64,000 bases of DNA from Hominimerdicola alba (GTDB lineage: Bacteria > Bacillota > Clostridia > Oscillospirales > Ruminococcaceae), in NCBI RefSeq assembly GCF_900112155.1, contig NZ_FOKQ01000023.1, positions 1 to 64,000 of the forward strand. Direction: 5' to 3'. Shown piece after piece: positions 8,041-15,488 of this stretch (positions are counted from its first letter, which is position 1; every line of letters begins with the position of its first letter). The notes under the pieces were generated by a model. It did not search any database and was not told where the DNA came from. It saw only the letters and a list, made by a program, of their open reading frames with translations. A program made the translations under genes and the position numbers.

Positions 8041-10671
8041 ATGGCAGCAAATGCCCCGGGTTCTAAAACAACCGGAAGACCGGCTCAGAAAAAACAGACG
8101 GCCCAGAGCTCACCGAAAGTAAGCAAGGCAGCACAGGATGCACTCAATGCTGCCAGAGAAAGAGAGTTCAGACGCTTCTGGTCATACATACTGTTCTTCA
8201 CAGGCGTGCTGGAACTTTTCATTACGTTCATAAAGGGCGATGGCCTGTGGCGTGCACTGCATGACCTCAACCGCGGACTTTTCGGCGTGGCTGTGTTCCT
8301 GTTTGCCCCTATGATGATATATGTTGCGCTGATGATAGCGTCAAATACAAAGAAAAATACTGTTGTTGCCAAGTGTGTGGAGGGCGGTGTGCTCATGTTG
8401 CTTTCAAGCGGCATGGTGCAGATATTGCAGGTAGGTTCAGTTCAGGGCGGTAACTTTTTCAAGAAGCTGAAAGGTCTCTACGATGACGGCGTTGAACTTC
8501 GCGGTGGCGGACTTGCCAGCGCTGTGCTTGGCTGGCCTCTTCTTGCGGCATTCAAAAGGCTTGGAGCTTCCATTATTATCCTGCTGATAGCATTTACTTT
8601 TATACTTCTGCTCACCGACCTTACTCTGCCTCAGCTGTTCAAGCTTCTTTCAAGACCTTTTGTAGCCTCGGTAGAAGCAGTTCGTACTGACAGGGTGGAA
8701 CGTGTAGTCGCAAGGCAGGAGAGGGAAGGTCAGTTAGGTAACGGCGATAATGAAATGAGACGCAGACCGGGACTTCCTGCACCTGCTGCTATGGACGAGC
8801 CTGTTCAGCGCGGCAAACAGCGTGTTGATTTTGCAAAATTCGTTACTGATGATGATACGGTTGCAGAACATGAAGTTGAAGAGATAATCGATAATGGCGA
8901 AACTATTGTCGACGATATCAAGCCTTCAAGAAAGAAGCGCGATCTTTCCAAGGCTGAGGAAGTTTCCGTTGAGATAATCGAGGAAGAAACTCCCGATGAC
9001 AGCGAAGACCGAGAAGAACTCAAAAAGATCATTGAAGCGGCTGTAAACCGTAAGAATTCTCCTGCTTCGGATAACGAGGACAAGCCCGATCTTCCCAAGG
9101 TTGTAAATATAAACAGCAAGGGTCAGACTACGATGTTTGAAGAGGACGAAAAGATCCCTGTTTATGTGAACCCGCCTGTTGATGTGCTTAAATATCCAAA
9201 AAAGAAGATCGATAAGGCGATAATAGAAGCCGAGATACAGGAGAAATCCCGCAAACTGGTGGAAACTCTGGAAGTATACGGAGTAAAGACACGAATCACA
9301 GGCATTTTCAGAGGCCCTTCGGTAACACGTTATGAACTTCAGCCTGCAGCAGGTGTCAAAGTTGCGAAGATACTCAGCCTTGCTGACGATATCGCACTTA
9401 ATCTTGCGGCGCTGAGCATACGTATCGAAGCTCCTGTTCCCGGAAAGCCATGTGTTGGTATCGAAGTTCCGAATGATGTGAGAGATCCTGTTTCTCTACG
9501 TGAGCTTATCGACAGTGATGAATACCGTAATGCCAAGGGTAAGCTAACTTTTGCCGTCGGCAAAGATATTGAGGGCAAGATAGTTGTGGGCAATATCGCG
9601 AAAATGCCCCACCTTCTTGTTGCCGGTACTACAGGTTCCGGTAAGTCGGTGTTCACCAACTCTATTATCATGAGTGTGCTGTATCATGCTTCACCCGAAG
9701 AAGTAAAGCTTATCCTTATCGACCCCAAAATGGTCGAATTCAAGCTTTATGACAGGATACCTCATCTGCTTATCCCTGTTGTGACCGACCCGCTTAAAGC
9801 CGCAGGTGCTCTCGGTTGGGCAGTTAACGAGATGAACAAGCGCTACAAGATGTTCGAGGCTAACAACGTCAAGAATCTTGAAGAATTTAACGAGATGCTT
9901 ACAGCTGAACATTCTAAGCCTGTTGATGAGATTGATCCCATGTTTGCCAAAATGAAGCTCATGCCCCAGATTCTTATCGTTATCGATGAGTTTGCCGATC
10001 TTATGATGGCAGCAGGCAGTGAGGTCGAGGATTCTGTTATCAGGCTGGGACAGCTTGCCCGTGCTGCGGGTATACACATGGTAATCGCTACGCAGTCCCC
10101 GAGAAAGGACGTTATTACAGGTCTTATCAAGTCGAATATTCCCTCCCGAGTTTCCCTTAGCGTATCCAGTAACGTGGATTCACGAGTTATCATGGATCAG
10201 GGTGGTGCTGAGAAGCTTCTGGGTAACGGAGACCTGCTGTACAAGCCTGTTGGTGTCAAGACACCTATACGTATACAGTCGGGCTTTGCTGATACTCCCG
10301 AGATAAAATCTGTCGTAGAGTTCCTTAAAAGTGAACATTCAGCGGAATACAGCGCTGATATCATGGCAGAGGTCGAGGAGAATATGCCAAAGCCCAAGGA
10401 AGACAAGAAGAGCGGCGGAAACAGTGATTCCGAAGACGTTATTATCAATCCTGATGATGATCTGATCGATCAGGCCATAACCGTTATTGTTTCCACCGGT
10501 AATGCTTCAACATCATATTTACAACGTAAGCTGAAACTGGGCTTTTCTAGAGCTTCCAGAATTATGGATCAGATAGAGGAAATGGGCATAATCGGACCTC
10601 AGGAAGGCGCAAAGCCCCGAAAGATCAACCTTACCGAGGAAGAATGGCTTGAAATGCGTGCCAGAAGATAA
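8041..10671 (+). CDS. ftsK: FtsK/SpoIIIE DNA translocase
   Basis: Membrane-anchored hexameric motor that pumps chromosomal DNA through the division (or sporulation) septum. The 876 residues comprise four hydrophobic membrane segments (~40-200), a long charged linker rich in Asp/Glu (to ~390), the alpha/beta RecA-like motor with Walker A GTTGSGKS at 529-536 and Walker B ILIVIDEFADLM, and a C-terminal gamma winged helix (ASTSYLQRKLKLGFSRASRIMDQIEEMGI) that reads KOPS/SRS polarity sites. It starts after AAAGGAAAG. FtsK and SpoIIIE types cannot be separated from sequence alone. Confidence 0.95.
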   Translation: MAANAPGSKTTGRPAQKKQTAQSSPKVSKAAQDALNAAREREFRRFWSYILFFTGVLELFITFIKGDGLWRALHDLNRGLFGVAVFLFAPMMIYVALMIASNTKKNTVVAKCVEGGVLMLLSSGMVQILQVGSVQGGNFFKKLKGLYDDGVELRGGGLASAVLGWPLLAAFKRLGASIIILLIAFTFILLLTDLTLPQLFKLLSRPFVASVEAVRTDRVERVVARQEREGQLGNGDNEMRRRPGLPAPAAMDEPVQRGKQRVDFAKFVTDDDTVAEHEVEEIIDNGETIVDDIKPSRKKRDLSKAEEVSVEIIEEETPDDSEDREELKKIIEAAVNRKNSPASDNEDKPDLPKVVNINSKGQTTMFEEDEKIPVYVNPPVDVLKYPKKKIDKAIIEAEIQEKSRKLVETLEVYGVKTRITGIFRGPSVTRYELQPAAGVKVAKILSLADDIALNLAALSIRIEAPVPGKPCVGIEVPNDVRDPVSLRELIDSDEYRNAKGKLTFAVGKDIEGKIVVGNIAKMPHLLVAGTTGSGKSVFTNSIIMSVLYHASPEEVKLILIDPKMVEFKLYDRIPHLLIPVVTDPLKAAGALGWAVNEMNKRYKMFEANNVKNLEEFNEMLTAEHSKPVDEIDPMFAKMKLMPQILIVIDEFADLMMAAGSEVEDSVIRLGQLARAAGIHMVIATQSPRKDVITGLIKSNIPSRVSLSVSSNVDSRVIMDQGGAEKLLGNGDLLYKPVGVKTPIRIQSGFADTPEIKSVVEFLKSEHSAEYSADIMAEVEENMPKPKEDKKSGGNSDSEDVIINPDDDLIDQAITVIVSTGNASTSYLQRKLKLGFSRASRIMDQIEEMGIIGPQEGAKPRKINLTEEEWLEMRARR

Positions 10672-10682
10672 GGTGCTTTACA

Positions 10683-11657
10683 ATGGCTGATAAAAAAGGT
10701 AAAAAGAGCAGTCCGCCCCCGAAAAAGGTAAGTGGGCTTTCCATAAAGCAAAGAGTGCGGCTCATACTGCTGATACTAGTATTATTTGCCGCAGGAGTAG
10801 TCTGGATCTTACATTATTTTCAAATAATATCCGTTCAGGATATTATGGTGAAGCTTGGTCTTGCTGACCGACCAGCCACCCGCTCAGATCTTGAAGTCCA
10901 CATCATTGATGTGGGTCAGGGCGACTGCATACTTGTGGCATCGCAGGGACAGATAATGCTGATTGACAGCGGCGAGCGAGATGAAAGCAATGCCGTCGAG
11001 GCTTATCTTCTGAGACACGGCATCCACCACATTGATAGACTTATAGCCACACACCCGCATTCAGACCATATAGGCGAAATGGCTGAGATAATATATACTT
11101 TCGATGTTGACAGCTTCATGATGCCACGTATCCCCGATGATTACGTACCTACTACCAAGTGCTACGAGAATATGCTGAAAGCTGTTGATGTAAGGAACGT
11201 CTCGGTGATGTCACCTGAGGATACGAGTTTTAAACTTGGGTGCTGTGATGTGCAGATATTTACCTCAGGCGTTGAGGATTCAGAAAATCTCAATAATTAT
11301 TCCTTGATAGTCAAAGTCGTACACGACAAAAACAGTTTCCTGTTTACTGGTGACTGCGAGAATGAGGAAGAGAAAACTCTGCTGGATAAGGGCGTTGATC
11401 TTAAAGCGAAAGTCCTCAAAGCCGCTCATCATGGCAGCTCGACTTCTTCCTCAGCTGATTTTCTCGATGTTGTTGATCCCGAATACGCTGTTATTTCCTG
11501 TGGAAAAGCCAATGATTACGGGCACCCCCATAAAGAGACAGTAAGGCGGATTTCAAAATACGCTCGAAATACCTATATCACATCACGTGATGGCAGTGTA
11601 GTTTTCATTTCGGACGGCGAGGGACTTACCGTTGAATGTGAGAGGGATAAAAATTGA
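10683..11657 (+). CDS. Membrane-anchored ComEC-like metallo-beta-lactamase-fold hydrolase
   Basis: One membrane helix (~26-46) after a basic N-terminus places the hydrolase domain outside the cell. The domain matches the C-terminal MBL part of ComEC/Rec2: VGQGDCILV, then the metal motif HPHSDH (His124, His126, Asp128, His129), and later FTGDCE and KAAHHGSS. ComEC MBL domains are thought to degrade the non-transported DNA strand; free-standing members like this are common in Firmicutes and may act on nucleic acid or phosphodiesters. Eleven bases separate it from ftsK, and it overlaps the DUF3006 gene by TTGA. Confidence 0.85.
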   Translation: MADKKGKKSSPPPKKVSGLSIKQRVRLILLILVLFAAGVVWILHYFQIISVQDIMVKLGLADRPATRSDLEVHIIDVGQGDCILVASQGQIMLIDSGERDESNAVEAYLLRHGIHHIDRLIATHPHSDHIGEMAEIIYTFDVDSFMMPRIPDDYVPTTKCYENMLKAVDVRNVSVMSPEDTSFKLGCCDVQIFTSGVEDSENLNNYSLIVKVVHDKNSFLFTGDCENEEEKTLLDKGVDLKAKVLKAAHHGSSTSSSADFLDVVDPEYAVISCGKANDYGHPHKETVRRISKYARNTYITSRDGSVVFISDGEGLTVECERDKN

Positions 11658-11878
11658 GATTTACGGTGGATAGAATAGAAGGTGCATTAGCAGTCTGTGA
11701 GGACAGCGAGGGCACTATGATAAATATTGATCTGAAAAAACTTCCCCCCGATGTGAAAAGCGGAGATGTGATGGCTTTCAGGGACGGACGTTTTACTAAG
11801 GATATAGCAGCAACATCCGAAAGACGTGCTGAGATCTCAGCATTGCAGAAAAAATTGTTGGGAAAGTCTACCGATTGA
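11654..11878 (+). CDS. DUF3006 family protein
   Basis: Short protein of 74 residues with the DUF3006 layout: an N-terminal RFTVDRIEGALAVCEDSEG strand pair, then ...LPPDVKSGDVM and a basic tail. Translation probably starts at TTG 11654, whose last bases overlap the previous stop (TTGA), with GAGAGGG upstream. DUF3006 genes often sit directly after ComEC-like MBL genes, as here, which suggests the two products work together. Function is unknown. Confidence 0.8.
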   Translation: MRFTVDRIEGALAVCEDSEGTMINIDLKKLPPDVKSGDVMAFRDGRFTKDIAATSERRAEISALQKKLLGKSTD

Positions 11879-11881
11879 AAT

Positions 11882-11917
11882 TGCATACGCTTATCTTAAT
11901 TGATAACGCGGTATGCA
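11882..11917. promoter_or_regulatory. Inverted repeat before the RpiR gene, candidate operator
   Basis: TGCATAC (11882-11888) pairs with GTATGCA (11911-11917), with an inner TTATC (11891-11895)/GATAA (11902-11906). It lies between DUF3006 and the ribosome site of the RpiR regulator. It could be a binding site for that regulator or an RNA hairpin; there is no U-tract, so a terminator is unlikely. Confidence 0.4.
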
Positions 11918-11936
11918 TTGAAATGGAGTGATATTT

Positions 11937-12833
11937 ATGAACAGAGATCTGTTTTCGGTCATAAAGAATAAGCTTCCGAGCCTTTCAAAGGGTCACAAGC
12001 TCATCGCAAACTACATACTTTCGCAGTATGATAAGGCTGCGTTTATGACCGCGCAGAAACTGGGCAAAACAGTAGGTGTCAGCGAATCAACTGTGGTCAG
12101 ATTTGCTTCCGAACTGGGTTATGACGGTTATCCCGAACTGCAAAGGCAGCTCCAGGATCTTATGCGCAACAAGCTGACTGCGGTTCAGCGTATCGAAGTT
12201 AGCTCTGAGCAAATGAACGGCGAGGACGTTCTCCAGCGAGTGCTTAACCAGGATATCGACCGTATCCGCGCAACGCTGAATGAGACCAACAAGAACGATT
12301 TCAATCATGCCGTTGATCTTATCACATCGGCTAATACAATATATATCATCGGCACAAGGAGCTCTGCGGCGCTGGCTTATTTTCTGAACTATTATCTGAA
12401 CTTGCTTTTCCCCCACGTAAAGCTCGTTCCAAGCACCACAACATCTGAGCTTTTTGAGCGTATCATGCGCATCGACAAAGATGATGTCATGATAGGTATC
12501 TCATTTCCAAGATATTCTAATCAGACGGTGAAAGCGCTGAAATACTCAAAGACCAATGGTGCGAAAGTTATCGCCATAACAGATTCGACCAGCTCCCCGC
12601 TTACAGATTATGCGGACGCACTTCTGCTTGCCAAGAGTGATATGGCTTCCTTTGCCGATTCATTAGTTGCGCCGCTTAGTCTTGTAAATGCACTTATTGC
12701 CGCAATTTCTATCAGGAATGTGGACCTTGTGACACAGACTTTCGGCAAGCTGGAAAAGGTCTGGGAAGATTTTGACGTATACGCAAAAAACACTGAGAAT
12801 ACGGAGAATAACGATGCCAACGAAGAAGTATGA
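11937..12833 (+). CDS. MurR/RpiR family transcriptional regulator
   Basis: 298-residue regulator with an N-terminal RpiR helix-turn-helix (LSKGHKLIANYILSQ ... LGKTVGVSESTVVRFASELGYDGYPELQ) and a C-terminal SIS domain (~125-255, IYIIGTRSSAALAYFL) that senses phosphosugars. Family members control sugar or amino-sugar use. ATG 11937 is preferred over 11928 because GGAGTG at 11925-11930 gives a six-base spacing. No sugar gene adjoins it; the following flavoprotein gene overlaps its end by 20 bases, so it heads or joins the cmk-ispH row. Confidence 0.9.
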   Translation: MNRDLFSVIKNKLPSLSKGHKLIANYILSQYDKAAFMTAQKLGKTVGVSESTVVRFASELGYDGYPELQRQLQDLMRNKLTAVQRIEVSSEQMNGEDVLQRVLNQDIDRIRATLNETNKNDFNHAVDLITSANTIYIIGTRSSAALAYFLNYYLNLLFPHVKLVPSTTTSELFERIMRIDKDDVMIGISFPRYSNQTVKALKYSKTNGAKVIAITDSTSSPLTDYADALLLAKSDMASFADSLVAPLSLVNALIAAISIRNVDLVTQTFGKLEKVWEDFDVYAKNTENTENNDANEEV

Positions 12834-14064
12834 TGCAGTTATAGTCGGCGGCGGTGCGGCAGGACTTTTCTGCGGTGCTCAGCTTGCAACACTTGGCAAA
12901 AGCACTGTTATTATCGAGAAAAACGAGCGTTTCGGAAGAAAGCTCCGTATCACTGGAAAAGGCAGATGTAATGTAACCAATAATTGTGATGTTGAAACCG
13001 TGATGAAGAATATCCCGCGCAATAATCGCTTTATGTATTCTTCACTCAGCAGATTCACCCCAGAGGAGGCTATGGCATTTTTCGAAGGAATTGGCGTTCC
13101 GCTGAAGACCGAGCGCGGCAACAGGGTATTTCCTGTAAGTGACAGCGCCCATGATATCGCCGATGCATTGGTCAAATTCTGTCTGGACTGCGGCGCTGAA
13201 CTTGTCAGCGGGGAAGTGACTTCACTTATCATCGAGGACGGATGTGCTGTTGGTGTAAGGTGCGGCGATAAGGAATACCGCGGCGGCAGCGTGATAATCG
13301 CTACAGGCGGACGTTCCTACCCGAAAACTGGTTCGGATGGCTTTGGCTATAAGCTTGCAAAATCAGCAGGACATCATGTAACGCCGATAACGCCCTCACT
13401 ATGTCCGATAGTCACCGAGGAAGCCGAAGAATGTGCGGAAATGATGGGTCTCAGCCTTAAAAACTGCACTCTTTCGCTTCGTGAAGATAACAGTACCAAA
13501 CCTCTGTACGAGGAACTTGGCGAGATGCTTTTCACTCATTTCGGGCTTTCGGGACCACTTGTTCTTTCGGCAAGCGCACATATCCGCGATATCGAAAAAC
13601 ACAGCTATCATATCGATATCGACCTTAAACCCGCACTTTCTAACGAACAGCTAGACGCACGTATCCTCAGGGATTTTTCTGATTTTCCGAATCGCGAGTT
13701 TGGCAATTCTCTCGGGAAACTACTACCTGCAAAGATGATACCGATCATCGTTGCAAGAAGCGGAATACCCTCTGAAAAGCGCGTTAATCAGATAACCCGC
13801 GAGGAAAGGCGTTCTCTTGTGGAAGTCATCAAAAAGCTGACTTTTAAGGTCAAGCGGCTTCGTCCGATAGATGAAGCGATAATCACCCGCGGCGGTGTTG
13901 AGCTATCCGAGATCGATCCGAAAACTATGCAGTCAAAGCTGTGTAATAGCCTATACTTCATCGGTGAGATACTCGATCTTGATGCCTACACAGGCGGCTT
14001 CAATTTGCAGATAGCTTGGTCTACCGCTTATGCCTGTGCGCAGGCTGTTGAGTATACAGAGTAA
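12814..14064 (+). CDS. NAD(P)/FAD-dependent oxidoreductase, HI0933/BaiN type
   Basis: Flavoprotein of 416 residues with an N-terminal FAD-binding GGGAAG motif (12-17), then the family motif GKGRCNVTNN, and a second GG motif (ATGGRSYPKTGSDG). The C-terminus YTGGFNLQIAWSTA contacts FAD. Relatives are annotated as BaiN or YhiN; the substrate of most is unknown. The start at 12814 follows GGAG in ACGGAGAATA and lies inside the end of the RpiR gene. Such genes commonly precede cmk in Clostridia, as here. Confidence 0.9.
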   Translation: MPTKKYDAVIVGGGAAGLFCGAQLATLGKSTVIIEKNERFGRKLRITGKGRCNVTNNCDVETVMKNIPRNNRFMYSSLSRFTPEEAMAFFEGIGVPLKTERGNRVFPVSDSAHDIADALVKFCLDCGAELVSGEVTSLIIEDGCAVGVRCGDKEYRGGSVIIATGGRSYPKTGSDGFGYKLAKSAGHHVTPITPSLCPIVTEEAEECAEMMGLSLKNCTLSLREDNSTKPLYEELGEMLFTHFGLSGPLVLSASAHIRDIEKHSYHIDIDLKPALSNEQLDARILRDFSDFPNREFGNSLGKLLPAKMIPIIVARSGIPSEKRVNQITREERRSLVEVIKKLTFKVKRLRPIDEAIITRGGVELSEIDPKTMQSKLCNSLYFIGEILDLDAYTGGFNLQIAWSTAYACAQAVEYTE

Positions 14065-14123
14065 TAAATGAATTCATGTTTCGGCTTTATTGACAGCTGA
14101 ATACTATATAAGGAGTTGTAAAT

Positions 14124-15488
14124 ATGGGAATTAATATCGCACTTGACGGACCCTCCGGCGCAGGAAAATCAACTATTGCAAAGGCAGTTGCCGCTAAAAT
14201 GCAGTATGTCTATGTTGATACAGGCGCTATGTACCGTGCTGTTGCCTGCTATATGGTGACTAGCGGGATCGACCTCGATGACACTTCCGCTATCATTGCA
14301 AAGCTGAACGAAATATCCATCAAGCTTGAATACAGAGACGGTGCTCAGCACGTTATTCTTAACGGTGATGATGTTTCCGATAAGATAAGAACACCTGAGA
14401 TATCCATGGCTGCTTCAAAGACTTCTGCTATTCCCGAAGTCAGGACATTTCTTTTCGACTTACAGCAGACCATGGCCAAGGAGAATGATATCATCATGGA
14501 CGGCAGAGATATCGGCACGGTAGTTCTGCCTAATGCTGATGTTAAAGTATTCCTGACTGCTTCTGCCGAGGAAAGGGCGAAACGCCGTTTCAAGGAGCTT
14601 CAGGAGAAGGGTGATCCCTCTACTTATGAGGAGGTTCTTCGTGATATCGAACAGCGCGATTACAACGATACACACCGTGAGACCGCGCCTCTCAAAAAGG
14701 CTGATGATGCTATCGAGATTGATACAACAAAGCTTGATCTTCAGCAGTCAATAGACGAGATTTGCCGAGTTATCACTGAGAAGCTCGGTGAAAAAAAAAA
14801 TGATACTTCCGTGACCGAGAAAAAGGAAAGGGCTCCCAAGGCGATAATGGAAGTCCGCCCCATAACCAAGACCAATAAGGTCAACCCACTTAGAGTCTTG
14901 GTTTACGGTCTGCTGCGATGGATAACCATTGGTATCTATCATCTTTATTATGATATTAAGTGGGAGGGCGTTGAGAACGTTCCGAAAGACGGAGGAAATA
15001 TTTTCGCTTCCAACCACCGCAGTTATCAGGACCCTGTTTTTATTGCACTTCACGCCCGCGTACCTTTGTCATATATGGCTAAGGAGGAGCTTTTTCAGGG
15101 AAACAAGGCTTTTAAACATCTGATAACAGCTTTGGGTGCATTCCCTGTAAGTCGTGGTAAGGGCGATACAGGCGCCATCGATACTTCTATCGAAAAGCTC
15201 CAGATCGGCAGAAATCTTGCCATTTTCCCCGAGGGTACCCGCTCTCTTGACGGTAAGGTAGGCAAGGGAAAAACAGGTGTGGCGCTTATCGCTGCTGTTG
15301 CCCAGACAAAGATAATACCTGTTGGCATTACCTTTGAGGGTAAACTGAAATTCCGCAAAAAAGTCAGAGTACGTTACGGTAAGCCCATCATACCTGCCGA
15401 AATCGGTGCGGATAATACCGACAGCAAGTCGTTGAGGGTTCTGAAAAATAAAGTCATGGAAGATATTACTAGTCTGGTGCATGAATAA
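14124..15488 (+). CDS. cmk: Cytidylate kinase fused to 1-acylglycerol-3-phosphate acyltransferase
   Basis: One 454-residue frame carries two enzymes. Residues 1-~222 are CMP kinase (P-loop GPSGAGKS 9-16, DTGAMYRA, MDGRDIGTVVLP), making CDP/dCDP. After a short linker and a hydrophobic segment (~250-270), residues ~275-454 are PlsC acyltransferase with NHRSYQD (His298, Asp303) and FPEGTR (368-373), which acylates lysophosphatidate for phospholipid synthesis. In many Clostridia cmk and plsC are adjacent separate genes. Here they are joined across a run of ten A (14791-14800), where any one-base slip would end Cmk at once. The last TAA overlaps the ispH ATG. Confidence 0.9.
   Translation: MGINIALDGPSGAGKSTIAKAVAAKMQYVYVDTGAMYRAVACYMVTSGIDLDDTSAIIAKLNEISIKLEYRDGAQHVILNGDDVSDKIRTPEISMAASKTSAIPEVRTFLFDLQQTMAKENDIIMDGRDIGTVVLPNADVKVFLTASAEERAKRRFKELQEKGDPSTYEEVLRDIEQRDYNDTHRETAPLKKADDAIEIDTTKLDLQQSIDEICRVITEKLGEKKNDTSVTEKKERAPKAIMEVRPITKTNKVNPLRVLVYGLLRWITIGIYHLYYDIKWEGVENVPKDGGNIFASNHRSYQDPVFIALHARVPLSYMAKEELFQGNKAFKHLITALGAFPVSRGKGDTGAIDTSIEKLQIGRNLAIFPEGTRSLDGKVGKGKTGVALIAAVAQTKIIPVGITFEGKLKFRKKVRVRYGKPIIPAEIGADNTDSKSLRVLKNKVMEDITSLVHE
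14791..14800 (+). other. A10 tract at the Cmk/PlsC junction, possible slippage site
   Basis: Ten A within codons 223-226 (GAA AAA AAA AAT). With nine A the frame would read on to a TGA four codons past a new ATG; with eleven A a TGA follows directly. Either way a free Cmk of normal length (~222-229 residues) results. A downstream ATG at 14848 with purine-rich sequence before it could start a free PlsC. Confidence 0.55.
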
